Source of the DNA: Coriobacteriia bacterium
GTDB taxonomy: Bacteria; Actinomycetota; Coriobacteriia; Coriobacteriales; Eggerthellaceae
DNA: 64,000 nucleotides
Assembly (NCBI GenBank): GCA_030537355.1
Contig: JAUNNF010000002.1
Coordinates: 1 to 64,000, forward strand
Reading direction: 5' to 3'
In this document: positions 17,450 through 25,756 of the stretch, in pieces
Position numbering within the stretch: position 1 is the first letter of the stretch
How the letters are laid out: each line of letters opens with the position of its first letter
Translations under genes and position numbers: made by a program
The notes under the pieces: generated by a model
The model's database searches: none
Seen by the model: only the letters and a program-made list of their open reading frames with translations
What the model was told of the DNA's origin: nothing

Positions 17450-18538
17450 TTATTTTTTTAAAGCTTTAATAAAAGTTTTGATATCTCTTGATTTGAAAAA
17501 CTTTTTATACAACAATACCCAATATATTGGCAAAAATATAGAATATTTTGGATATTTTTGACCTCGATCTTTAAGACTTGTTTTGCTAGGGAAAAAATAA
17601 GAAAAGAACAATCTAGGACTTTTACCATATTTTTTAAATTTATTTTGTACATAATTTTCAGTAGTCCCATATACGCCAGCACCAACCATGTTTCTTATCT
17701 CTTCAATATCTAGATCACCAAGTTCTAACATTTCACTATCAAACAATTTATAACTTAATTCTCTACCTCTCAACTCAAAATCAGCAATATTAAGCTTATC
17801 AGCAACTTTACTAACATAATTTATATCAAGATTTGGTTTATGTTTTAAATATATATAAATATCAATTAAGAACTTAAAACCAGAACCAGTAACTTCAGTA
17901 TGCTTATAGCGATGACACACAACACTCAAGTAAAAATCTTCATCATTAAATTTTCTACAATAAGAATTGTTATTTTTAACTAATCTATTATCAAGGTCAC
18001 TGAAATAATTAAAAAATTCAAGATAAGGATTTTTGTTAAACAATCTTTTATGAAATTCAAAATTAAAAACAGGCTTTTTTGTGTACATATTATGTAGTTC
18101 ACCAGTTTCAACATCATAACCATTATTGTCCATGTACTTATTTAATAAATTCTCATAATTGGTGTCAAATAATATGTCATTATCTCCCATCTCTCTAAGG
18201 CCGTATTCAGGGTACAATTCTTTGATAACAAGACCTTTTAGTGGGCAATACCAAATTTTATTATCGTTTAAAAATTCGTAAATTTTCTTTCGCTCCGCTT
18301 CAAACATCATCTCTCTTTTTATACTTTTGACAAAATCTGTTTCCCAATATTGATTTTTAAAGCCGTCACTTTTTTTAAGTGCATAATAAACAATATTTGA
18401 TACATTTTGCTTTTTAGAATTCATAAAAAGTTGTTTCAGATTTACATTGTCAATTCTTTTTTTGTCAGGAGTTTTGTTATTAAGACCACAATATAAAAAA
18501 TATATTAAATCAGCAATATCTTTTTCAATACTAGGCAT
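17450..18538 (-). CDS. Nucleotidyltransferase-family protein of a RiPP-like operon
   Basis: This 362-residue protein matches the NTP_transf_5 type of uncharacterised nucleotidyltransferases. It has the KGLVIKELYP segment at 101-110 and the acidic pair in MGDNDILFD (Asp119, Asp121) expected for metal binding. Such proteins occur in paeninodin-type lasso-peptide clusters together with HprK-like kinases and PqqD-like proteins, where their role is not settled. It is the last gene of a five-gene operon and its start overlaps the ABC transporter gene by 8 bp. tRNA-Val follows 50 bp downstream. Modification of a peptide or carrier is an inference only. Confidence 0.8.
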   Translation of the reverse strand: MPSIEKDIADLIYFLYCGLNNKTPDKKRIDNVNLKQLFMNSKKQNVSNIVYYALKKSDGFKNQYWETDFVKSIKREMMFEAERKKIYEFLNDNKIWYCPLKGLVIKELYPEYGLREMGDNDILFDTNYENLLNKYMDNNGYDVETGELHNMYTKKPVFNFEFHKRLFNKNPYLEFFNYFSDLDNRLVKNNNSYCRKFNDEDFYLSVVCHRYKHTEVTGSGFKFLIDIYIYLKHKPNLDINYVSKVADKLNIADFELRGRELSYKLFDSEMLELGDLDIEEIRNMVGAGVYGTTENYVQNKFKKYGKSPRLFFSYFFPSKTSLKDRGQKYPKYSIFLPIYWVLLYKKFFKSRDIKTFIKALKK

Positions 18539-20135
18539 TTATTTTAAATTCCTTATCACAAATTTTGCGAGCAGCTTCCCTGTGGGTCACAATAACAACT
18601 GTTCGGTCAGTCATGCTTTTAAGATTTTTCAAAAGCTTACTTTCTGTAGACGAATCAAGTGCACTTGTACATTCGTCCAATAAAAGAACAGGATTATTTG
18701 TAGCTATAGCTCTTGCAATTGCAAGACGCTGTAACTGCCCTTCTGAAAGTCCAGAACCAGCTTCTCCAAGTTCTCTATCAAGGTTATCTACAAAATTTTC
18801 AGCACAAGCTATTTTTAGCGCTCCCCATATTTCCTCATCAGATTTATTTTGTCCAAAAGAAACAGCATCACGTATAGAACCGCTCATCATAAAATTTCCT
18901 TGAGGCACATAAGCAAATAAATTTCTATATGCTGGAGTAATTACTTGATTATCAACTAAACATTTACCAGATTGAGGTTGATATATTGCCATTAGTAATT
19001 TAAGCATTGTACTTTTACCTATACCCGATTCACCTATAAACGCGATGCAATCACCTTTATTTATTTCTAAATTAACGTCTTTTAATACTGGCAACTTGTC
19101 ATAAGCAAAATCAACGTGTGAAAACTTTAATGTATTAAAGCCTGGATTATTAATTGGCTCTACAGAATCATTAGAAAAATCTTCAACATCCATTAATCTC
19201 TCAGCACTTGCAAGCATTGCATAATACTGTGGGACATAAGCACTAATATTTGAAAAAGGCAGTTGTATTTGATTAACAAGCTGTATTACTGCAACAAACG
19301 TTCCATACGTCAAAACATCAGTTAAAATTCCATAACCACAATAAATGGCACTTATTACATATGCTCCTGTAAAAACAACAGTAATACCTACGTTTGCGGT
19401 ATTTGAAAATGCTAAGCGTTTTAATCTTGCCTGCTTATGTTCATGCATTCTTTTCTTTGCTCCAACAATAGATTCTTTCTCGCGAACAAAAGCTTTAACA
19501 ATTAACAAATTCGACAATCGTTCTGACAAAAACACACGTAAGCGACCATCAGTTTCCTGAATTTTTTTATGCAAAGTTTTAAGTTTTTTTCTAAACAAAT
19601 AAGTAATTATAAGTATAAGCAAACCAAACGGCACAAGCACAAAAACAAACTCTGGTACCAGCAACAACATCAAAATAATTGCCGCAATAAGCTTTACAAC
19701 TAAACCTGTAACTTGAGGTAATATTGTTGTCATCCCATTTGCAACAATAACGCAATCGTTGGTCAATCTATTTAACCACTCGCCAGAGTGAGTAGATGTT
19801 ACTGATGCATAATCTTTGTGTAAAATATTTGTAAAAACACGTGTTTTAAAATTGTTTTCAAAAGTTGCAGCTGTATATTCATCAATAAAACGCAACAGTG
19901 CACTAACACAAATATTCAAAACCATTAGGCATACTAAAAATATTGCATTACTCCAAAATCCGTTCCAATCATGTGCAACTGCGGTATCAACTAGTCCTCT
20001 AAATAGCCAAGCATAAAGGACTCCTGTAATACCAATTAAACTCTGCAAAACAATCAAGAAAACAATATTAATTTTTGTTTTACCAGAAATTTGCCAAATC
20101 CATTTTATCGTTTTATTTTTTCTTTTAGTTTCCAT
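18531..20135 (-). CDS. ABC exporter (fused membrane and ATPase domains) of a RiPP-like operon
   Basis: This 534-residue half transporter has six membrane helices in about 20-300 and a C-terminal ATPase. Walker A GESGIGKST is at about 365-373, the signature is LSEGQLQRLAIARA, Walker B is LLLDECTSALD and the H-loop is VTHR. There is no N-terminal C39 peptidase domain, so any leader cleavage must be done by another protein, possibly the S26-type peptidase encoded just upstream. The gene overlaps the upstream peptidase gene by 31 bp. The family and context suggest peptide or small-molecule export. Confidence 0.88.
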   Translation of the reverse strand: METKRKNKTIKWIWQISGKTKINIVFLIVLQSLIGITGVLYAWLFRGLVDTAVAHDWNGFWSNAIFLVCLMVLNICVSALLRFIDEYTAATFENNFKTRVFTNILHKDYASVTSTHSGEWLNRLTNDCVIVANGMTTILPQVTGLVVKLIAAIILMLLLVPEFVFVLVPFGLLILIITYLFRKKLKTLHKKIQETDGRLRVFLSERLSNLLIVKAFVREKESIVGAKKRMHEHKQARLKRLAFSNTANVGITVVFTGAYVISAIYCGYGILTDVLTYGTFVAVIQLVNQIQLPFSNISAYVPQYYAMLASAERLMDVEDFSNDSVEPINNPGFNTLKFSHVDFAYDKLPVLKDVNLEINKGDCIAFIGESGIGKSTMLKLLMAIYQPQSGKCLVDNQVITPAYRNLFAYVPQGNFMMSGSIRDAVSFGQNKSDEEIWGALKIACAENFVDNLDRELGEAGSGLSEGQLQRLAIARAIATNNPVLLLDECTSALDSSTESKLLKNLKSMTDRTVVIVTHREAARKICDKEFKINA

Positions 20136-20539
20136 TTAATCTTTCTTGCTGCTAATAAAAAATATCTTAAAATAAATATTTTACATATAAGATTTAAATA
20201 AATTTTGTATTTTTTTGAATTAATCGGAATTTGTTTACCGTCTCGTACAATTTCTTTTAAAACGCCAATGATTTGACTTTCTGCTACATTATGTTCAACT
20301 GATATACAATTATCACCAGCTATTGTATATGTTTTGTTACCAACTTCAATGATTCTATGCAAAACATATTTATCGTCTCTTTTAAACAAAACAATATCGT
20401 ATTTTTTACATGGAAATTTAGGCTTTTTAATTACGAGCAAATCCCTGTATTGTCTTATCAAGGGATACATAGATATACCAACATTGTTATAAACTAAGTG
20501 TCCATGCTCGTTTATTTCATGTTCAAATGTACTTTTCAC
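20105..20539 (-). CDS. S24/S26-family peptidase (signal-peptidase-like)
   Basis: This 144-residue protein has the signal peptidase I-type motif GISMYP with candidate nucleophile Ser23, then KYDIVLFKRDDKYVLHRI and an AGDN motif at 74-77. The residue at the usual general-base position is His61 (L-H-R-I), as in the SipW/SEC11 branch, rather than Lys. A basic hydrophobic stretch at the C-terminus (about 105-130) could sit in the membrane. Its ATGA overlap with the PqqD gene shows translational coupling. It may trim a leader peptide in this operon, which has no other protease. Confidence 0.78.
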   Translation of the reverse strand: MKSTFEHEINEHGHLVYNNVGISMYPLIRQYRDLLVIKKPKFPCKKYDIVLFKRDDKYVLHRIIEVGNKTYTIAGDNCISVEHNVAESQIIGVLKEIVRDGKQIPINSKKYKIYLNLICKIFILRYFLLAARKIKWKLKEKIKR

Positions 20540-20793
20540 TCAAGAGCACCTATTGAATTTAACTGATCGATAACTCCTTCAACGTCACGTTTAATTACAT
20601 CTTTAGGAGCATCAAAAGTATTATACATAGCATCTACAATCTCATTAATATCAGTCTCTTTAGATAAACAATCAACAACAAAAGCAGCTGTTTGATTATT
20701 TCTTACAATACCTGAGAAATCCTTGTTTTCCACATCTACCAGAACTTGCTCTCCGTCAACTATATGTGTAAGAAAATTTGATTTTAGCTTCAT
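20536..20793 (-). CDS. PqqD-like peptide-chaperone protein
   Basis: This 85-residue protein has the PqqD-type pattern: an N-terminal basic beta strand, D-F-S-G-I-V-R-N-N-Q-T-A-A-F-V-V-D-C-L and a helical C-terminus with I-D-Q-L-x-x-I-G-A-L-E. PqqD-like domains (RiPP recognition elements) bind the leader of a ribosomal peptide and present it to modifying enzymes. It overlaps both neighbours by 4 bp (ATGA). No radical SAM enzyme, lasso cyclase or precursor peptide is visible nearby, so the substrate is unknown. Confidence 0.82.
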   Translation of the reverse strand: MKLKSNFLTHIVDGEQVLVDVENKDFSGIVRNNQTAAFVVDCLSKETDINEIVDAMYNTFDAPKDVIKRDVEGVIDQLNSIGALE

Positions 20794-21485
20794 TGCGACA
20801 TCCTTTCAAATGCAATTTTTGCAGCTTCTATATCTGGTCTGCATTCAAGATTATATAATTTAACAGAGCGAAGCATTTTGTCAGCCAAATTTAGGGTCTG
20901 AATAACTTTGTCAGCTGATTCTGGTTTATATATTTGTTTTAATATTGGTGTAAAATCATCAAGTTCTGTAATTTTATTTTCATCAGCTTGATTTATCATA
21001 CAAATAGCTTTTAATGGTGCACAAATATTATTTGAACGATGGTGTTTTCCGTCCCAAGGTGTGCCATATACATAAGCCAAACCATCATCAGATATTTTAA
21101 TAAGCGGCTTATCGTCATTGATCATACGAGCTCGAGATTCTAAATTTTTACACCATAAAGCTGCGTGTGTACTTTTACCAACACCGCTAATTCCCGCAAA
21201 CAAATAAGCAACATCGTCAACAGCAATTGCCGAACCGTGAAACAAAAAAGTATCGTAATCAAGCATTTTAGTTGCAATCTTTCTATAAATAGCGAGAGTT
21301 TCTAAATAATCATCGCTATAACTTGCATCTTGTTCTGCGTCAATGTCTTCTTGAATAATATTTACTTTAAAATCAGGATTTTCATCAGTCAAATAATCCT
21401 TACACATATCTTGAGTTAAGGAATGTAAGCAACTAACTTGAATATTTTTTTCTGCTAACTGTATTTTAAATTCAACTTTGTCCAT
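20790..21485 (-). CDS. HprK-like serine kinase of a RiPP-like operon
   Basis: This 231-residue protein has Walker A GISGVGKS at 98-105, preceded by LFHGSAIAVDD, and an N-D-D-K-P segment at 123-127, as in HPr kinase/phosphorylase-like proteins. Members of this branch in paeninodin-type lasso clusters phosphorylate the C-terminal serine of the precursor. It is the first gene of the operon. The next gene starts within its stop codon. Its own upstream region is short and shared with the oppositely oriented rnpB. Automatic annotation may call it a PEP carboxykinase-like protein because of the shared P-loop fold. Confidence 0.82.
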   Translation of the reverse strand: MDKVEFKIQLAEKNIQVSCLHSLTQDMCKDYLTDENPDFKVNIIQEDIDAEQDASYSDDYLETLAIYRKIATKMLDYDTFLFHGSAIAVDDVAYLFAGISGVGKSTHAALWCKNLESRARMINDDKPLIKISDDGLAYVYGTPWDGKHHRSNNICAPLKAICMINQADENKITELDDFTPILKQIYKPESADKVIQTLNLADKMLRSVKLYNLECRPDIEAAKIAFERMSQ

Positions 21486-21569
21486 TGGTTATATTATAGT
21501 ATATTCTGAAAGCCCTAATCAACTAATCCTACATTATCAAATTTTAGTTAAAAATCTTAATTTAAGCGT

Positions 21570-21575
21570 TATAAT
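21570..21575 (+). promoter_or_regulatory. rnpB -10 element
   Basis: A perfect TATAAT precedes the RNA by about 13 bp. The -35 region (GTTAAA at 21547-21552, 17 bp upstream) is weak. Confidence 0.6.
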
Positions 21576-21587
21576 ACACGCACCTTG

Positions 21588-21945
21588 AAAAGAGTGGGCT
21601 ATGGGAATCGCGTCATTAACGACGAGGAAAGTCCGGGCTCCAAAGGGCAGGATGCCAGCTAACGGCTGGGCGGGGCAACCCGACGGATAGTGCCGCAGAA
21701 AGGGAAACTCTCACTGACGCGCTTGCGCGTTAAGAGAAAAGCTGAAAAGGTGCGGTAAGAGCGCACCAGCATCTTGGAAACAAGATGGCTTGGTAAACCC
21801 CATCCGGAGCAAACGCAAATAGGGATGCAATGATGTGTGCCCGCATCGCATTCGGGTTGCGCGCTTGAGGTAAGCAGCGATGCTTATCCTAGATAAATGA
21901 TTCTCACAAGACAGAACCCGGCTTATAGGCCCGCTCTTGAATTTT
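21588..21945 (+). ncRNA. rnpB: RNase P RNA, type A
   Basis: The ends pair as helix P1 (AAGAGTGGGC at 21590-21599 with GCCCGCTCTT at 21929-21938). The universal core is present: GAGGAAAGTCCGGGCTCC near the 5' end, GGTGCGGTAAGAGCGCACC in the middle and ACAGAACCCGGCTTATAGG near the 3' end. The overall plan is the ancestral type A, not the Bacillus type B. The RNA is the catalytic part of the enzyme that matures tRNA 5' ends. Confidence 0.96.
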
Positions 21946-21952
21946 CTAACCT

Positions 21953-22672
21953 TTAAACAATCCAAGTTGCAGTTGTTGTATTACCTAAATTTGCAGAGTA
22001 TAGTACTTTTATAACATTACCTTTAAAATAAAGTGAACCTGTTACTGAACCACCAGGAATTAACTTTCCGGACTGGAGATTATCTGCATTTGAATTCATA
22101 GAACCATTTGAATAAATCGTTTGACTAGTTTGAGCACCGTTTGGATCTTCAGCTTTCCAATCGTAAGAATTATAAGAAATTTCCTTATCGCCATTATTGA
22201 TGTATTTCATAGTAACTTTTGTACAGGCATTACCATCATAATTTGTAAGTCCGCCTTCTACACTTACTACTGTAAGTTCTAACTTATTTTCAAGCGTGAT
22301 TGTTTCACCTACCTTAACTTCATTAGCTTGTGTGCTTGTTTGTGAATTATTAGATGTAGCTTGTGGCCCATTAGCTGCCTTGTTGATTGCCTGCCCATAT
22401 AAATTCTGAGTTGCTAAAACAATAATAATCGCAAGTACGTTAATTATAAGAGCAATTATTGCAAGCACCTTAGGTCTTTTCTTGCCTTTGAAAACACCTA
22501 CTGCTCCAATAATTCCAAATATAATCCCTAATGCAGCAAAGAAAAAACTAACATTATTAACAATTGGAATAAATGAAGTAATTAAAGCTACACCACCAAT
22601 AATAATTGATGTTACTGCCATTTTTGATACTGGTCTTTCTGTTTCTTGATTTTTGTTTAATTCGTCAGCCAT
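21953..22672 (-). CDS. DUF4190/DUF4352-type membrane protein
   Basis: The ATG at 22672 is preferred because AAAGGA lies 7 bp upstream, while an ATG nine codons earlier has no such site. The product is about 239 residues: a charged N-terminus, two closely spaced hydrophobic hairpins (about 20-90, DUF4190-like) and a Ser/Thr/Asn/Gln-rich linker. An extracytoplasmic beta-sandwich of the DUF4352 type (VKVGETITLENKLELTVVSV onward) ends the protein. Function is unknown. Such proteins are common in Actinomycetota. Its 3' end converges on rnpB. Confidence 0.8.
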   Translation of the reverse strand: MADELNKNQETERPVSKMAVTSIIIGGVALITSFIPIVNNVSFFFAALGIIFGIIGAVGVFKGKKRPKVLAIIALIINVLAIIIVLATQNLYGQAINKAANGPQATSNNSQTSTQANEVKVGETITLENKLELTVVSVEGGLTNYDGNACTKVTMKYINNGDKEISYNSYDWKAEDPNGAQTSQTIYSNGSMNSNADNLQSGKLIPGGSVTGSLYFKGNVIKVLYSANLGNTTTATWIV

Positions 22673-22805
22673 AGACAATCCTTTCTCTCTAAAAATCATT
22701 TAACTGCTTTTTTAATTTATTTATAAATTTAATAAAATGCTACAAAAACGAATAAGAAAATTCATTAGCTGACAGCTAAATATTACAATAAAATTAAAAA
22801 TCATG

Positions 22806-22826
22806 ACAAAAGGGGGCAGCCCCTAA
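22806..22826 (-). terminator. Terminator overlapping the kinase stop codon
   Basis: On the minus strand TAGGGGCTGCCCCCTTTT forms a compact GGGG/CCCC stem followed by T residues. It starts inside the TAG stop of the kinase gene. The TAGGGGC start is shared with the dispersed repeat at 24235 and 58011, so this may be a shortened member. Confidence 0.6.
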
Positions 22827-23791
22827 ATTATTGAGGCAATCATCCCAAGAATCAATACAGTAAATACACAAATTAATATTAGAAAAAGAACCTGTTTCCA
22901 ATTTAATTTCGGTAACCATTTTGGTTTATACAATAAAATGTAATACATTGGCAAATACATAAATCCGATTGTCATTATCCCAAACAATATCCTTGCGGCT
23001 ATACTGCTACAATTATCTAAAACATTTAATGTTGAAATTGTCGAGACAATCATAAACAATAAAAGAAATGTTAAAACAATATCCCAAACAAAACCTAAAG
23101 TCTTAATAGTTGAATTAGGATTTTTACCTCTTATAAAAGAGCTTTTCAATTCGTCAACACTCTTATATCTATCCGATGGATCAAAACTAGTGGCTTTGGA
23201 TACGATATCATCGTAATCACTACTTAAATATTCAAGTAACTTGCCAAGCGAATAAATGTCGCTCTTTACATCTGTTTGTGCAAAACCAAATTGTTCAGGA
23301 GGCGCAAAACCAATAGTCCCAAAATGTTGAGTATCACTATCCTGAGCTTCTTCATATTCTCTTGCAATTCCAAAGTCAATTAATTTTGCAGTTCCGTCTT
23401 CTGAAACAATAATATTTGCTGGTTTTATATCTCTGTGTATAATTGGCGAATCAAATTGTGTGTGCAGATAGTTCACCGCATCACAAATTTGTGCAAAATA
23501 TTTAATGTCATCATTTGACAAAATTCTGCCATTAATGAATTCTTCAAACACAACATTATCTTTGCAATAATAAATTTTTGGAATATTAGGATGTTTCGCT
23601 TCACATAATTTTTTATAAATCTTACCCAAATTGACATTTTTAGAAAATGTTTTTTTAACAAAAGGGCCTTTACGACTACCGTCTTCTAAACTCAAATAGA
23701 CCTTTTCCGTTTTTTCGTAAGGTTTATTACCAAGCACCTCGTCAACAATTACATGTGAATTTTTAAAATCTAGATTGCCCATGTTTTGCAT
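22823..23791 (-). CDS. Membrane Ser/Thr protein kinase without sensor domain
   Basis: This is a eukaryotic-like kinase of up to 322 residues. It has the catalytic loop HRDIKPANII (119-128), DFG at 139-141, the activation-segment GTIGFAPPEQ and a VAIK-like lysine in FVKKTF. The glycine-rich loop is weak. Two or three membrane helices fill about 235-322, with no PASTA or other extracellular domain. Starts at 23791 (ATG) and 23782 (ATG) are both possible, neither with a ribosome binding site. The TATTAT at 23793-23798 would favour the shorter one on a nearly leaderless mRNA. It diverges from the regulator at 23805, a likely functional partner. Confidence 0.88.
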   Translation of the reverse strand: MQNMGNLDFKNSHVIVDEVLGNKPYEKTEKVYLSLEDGSRKGPFVKKTFSKNVNLGKIYKKLCEAKHPNIPKIYYCKDNVVFEEFINGRILSNDDIKYFAQICDAVNYLHTQFDSPIIHRDIKPANIIVSEDGTAKLIDFGIAREYEEAQDSDTQHFGTIGFAPPEQFGFAQTDVKSDIYSLGKLLEYLSSDYDDIVSKATSFDPSDRYKSVDELKSSFIRGKNPNSTIKTLGFVWDIVLTFLLLFMIVSTISTLNVLDNCSSIAARILFGIMTIGFMYLPMYYILLYKPKWLPKLNWKQVLFLILICVFTVLILGMIASII

Positions 23792-23798
23792 TATAATA
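23792..23798. promoter_or_regulatory. Bidirectional overlapping -10 elements, kinase/regulator pair
   Basis: TATAATA reads as TATAAT on the plus strand (23792-23797) and TATTAT on the minus strand (23793-23798). Each is only 4-11 bp from the start codon it would serve, so both transcripts would have almost no 5' leader. No clear -35 is seen on either side. Confidence 0.5.
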
Positions 23799-23804
23799 GT
23801 TTAT

Positions 23805-24230
23805 ATGAGCAACAAGAAAGAAATATTAACAGAAGAACTTTTAGAAGAATTACTTTCAAAACCCAAAATTGATTGTTTTGCAGATAATGAAATCTTACAT
23901 CATATGTCTCTAAACGAATATTTAAACACGCTTCTTAAAGAAAAATCCTTAGAGAAAAAAGATGTAATACATAATACAAACTTGAACGAAACTCATGCTT
24001 ATCAAATTTTTTCTGGAGACCGAAATGCTTCTCGCGATAAAATCTTACAAATTGCTTTTGCTATGAAACTAAGCCTTAAAGAATGCAACAGGCTCCTACA
24101 TTGTGCTGGAGTAAGCTCGCTTTATTGCAAAAACAGGCGAGATGCCATTATTATTTATTGTTTGGATTCTGGCCGTTCGGTTGACGATACTAATGACGAG
24201 CTTTACAGGTTTGACGAAGACACTCTATAA
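23805..24230 (+). CDS. XRE-like helix-turn-helix protein paired with the kinase
   Basis: The ATG at 23805 (MSNKKEIL) is preferred over an upstream in-frame start because TATAAT ends 7 bp before it and no ribosome binding site exists, as expected for a leaderless mRNA. The 141-residue product has an acidic N-terminus and a central helix-turn-helix (about 45-100, with N-E-T-H-A-Y-Q-I-F-S-G-D-R-N-A-S-R-D-K and an L-x-L-K-E-C-N-R-L-L segment). It ends in a conserved-looking tail, NDELYRFDEDTL. Proteins of this type often sit beside Ser/Thr kinases, so it may be a substrate or regulator. No DNA target is known. Confidence 0.78.
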   Translation: MSNKKEILTEELLEELLSKPKIDCFADNEILHHMSLNEYLNTLLKEKSLEKKDVIHNTNLNETHAYQIFSGDRNASRDKILQIAFAMKLSLKECNRLLHCAGVSSLYCKNRRDAIIIYCLDSGRSVDDTNDELYRFDEDTL

Positions 24231-24234
24231 GCAA

Positions 24235-24279
24235 GGTTGTCCCTTTAGTGCCGTTTGGCTCCAATAACCACGCCCCTAA
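24235..24279 (+). repeat. Dispersed hairpin repeat, copy A
   Basis: This 45-bp element contains GTGCCGTTTGGCTCCAATAA and CGCCCCTAA. It lies between two convergent genes and overlaps the stop codon of the phosphatase gene at 24276. It can fold through GGAGCC/GGCAC. Copies B (58011-58055) and C (33133-33178) share the order and most bases. It may serve as a transcription end point. Confidence 0.7.
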
Positions 24280-25745
24280 CCAACAACCATGTTTAACATA
24301 GTAATATCGTCAAATTGTTCAGCTCCACGAATAAACTTATGAATGTCATCAAAAACCTCGTGTAACTGATCTTCTACAGGATGACTACAAACCTCTTCTA
24401 CAATTTTCATTAAGCGTTCCTCACCATATAATTCGTTATCTGGATCTGTTGCTTCAGTTAATCCATCTGTATACAAGAACAGCTCATCGCCAGGTTTTAA
24501 AAACATCTCGTGCTGTTTGTAAGGGAGACTATCGTATCCAGCCAAAACTAATCCTGACAGTTCTTCAACAAATTTTCCTTTTTCTCCTTTTTTAACCAAA
24601 ATCGGAGGATTATGACCAGCATTTACATATGTCATTTTGCCTGTTGAAATTTCATATACACATACCCAAGCTGTAACAAACAACGCCGCTTCATTGTTCT
24701 CGCACAACTGATTATTAACATTCTCAATTGCCTTTTCAGGAGTAATACCTGGTGTTGAAATTTCATTTTTAATCAAAATTTTTGCAATAGTCATAAACAA
24801 TGCTGCACCTACGCCTTTACCAGAAACATCAGCTATAACTAATGCTATATGGTCATCATCAATTTGGAAATAATCATAAAAATCCCCGCCAACTTCTTTA
24901 GCAGGAGTATAAGTTGCAAAAAGTTTTAAATTCTTATGTTCTGGAAATGCAGGAAAAATGCAGGGTAACATACTATTTTGAATTTCTGTAGCAACATTTA
25001 ATTCTCCTTCAATACGAGTATGTTTTTTTGCACTCTCATATTGTAAATCAAGCATTTGTCTACCGCGTTTTGCAATAGAAGCACAAAAAATCGCAATTAA
25101 AGAAAAAATTATGATGCGAGGTAAAAGCTCATTAATAATCATGCTTTTGAGATATGGAGCTACATCAACTCCCCCTCGAACTAAAGGTTCTACTGCTGCG
25201 CGAAGAGAATCTGTTATAAACAAGGTTGTGTCAGGCAACAACTTATCACACATATTTAAATTAACTATACCAAAATAAACGCATCCAATTGCAGCAGCAA
25301 TATATACAACTGTAGAAATAACGGCCACTAAAGAAGTATATTTTTGATCATAATATCGCACACTCAAAACAACAGGAATTACCATAGTCAAATAAGCATT
25401 GTGACCAATAATCGTTAACAAAGAACCAGTAATAACAACCAAATCAATACATAATACATATTTAAAATATGGTGCATCGCCATGTCTATATCTAATTAAA
25501 AGTTCGATAGGAGTAGAAATTAAAAAAGCAGTCAAAACCACCATCCACATTGAAAATTTATCCGCAGTAAAAATATCAAATTGATTTAATATAGCAATAA
25601 TTAAAATAAAACAACAAATCAACATCATCATTAAACCAACCATTAAATTAGCGGTAATTTCGTTAACTTTAAAAATGTTTCCTTCTTCAACCTTATTAAG
25701 CAAATTTTTTTGTATAGCATTTGTAAATTGTTTTAATGTTAGCAT
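24276..25745 (-). CDS. Membrane SpoIIE/RsbU-type phosphatase
   Basis: This 489-residue protein has about six membrane helices in residues 25-230 and a C-terminal PP2C/SpoIIE domain (about 250-489). The domain shows EVGGDFYDYF, ADVSGKGVG, YVNAGHNPP, FLYTDGLTEA and QFDDITMLN, so the metal ligands are present. It resembles the phosphatase part of the protein at 11090 but has no kinase domain. It may dephosphorylate the same STAS protein in response to another signal. It is last in the run map - 25757 gene - phosphatase. Confidence 0.88.
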   Translation of the reverse strand: MLTLKQFTNAIQKNLLNKVEEGNIFKVNEITANLMVGLMMMLICCFILIIAILNQFDIFTADKFSMWMVVLTAFLISTPIELLIRYRHGDAPYFKYVLCIDLVVITGSLLTIIGHNAYLTMVIPVVLSVRYYDQKYTSLVAVISTVVYIAAAIGCVYFGIVNLNMCDKLLPDTTLFITDSLRAAVEPLVRGGVDVAPYLKSMIINELLPRIIIFSLIAIFCASIAKRGRQMLDLQYESAKKHTRIEGELNVATEIQNSMLPCIFPAFPEHKNLKLFATYTPAKEVGGDFYDYFQIDDDHIALVIADVSGKGVGAALFMTIAKILIKNEISTPGITPEKAIENVNNQLCENNEAALFVTAWVCVYEISTGKMTYVNAGHNPPILVKKGEKGKFVEELSGLVLAGYDSLPYKQHEMFLKPGDELFLYTDGLTEATDPDNELYGEERLMKIVEEVCSHPVEDQLHEVFDDIHKFIRGAEQFDDITMLNMVVG

Positions 25746-25756
25746 GGCATCTCCCG

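Noticed and set aside
20790-21485. PEP carboxykinase
   Set aside because: Length is only 231 residues and only the P-loop is shared. Context and HprK-like motifs fit better.
21711-21965. Minus-strand frame of 84 codons
   Set aside because: It lies within the RNase P RNA and encodes no recognisable protein.
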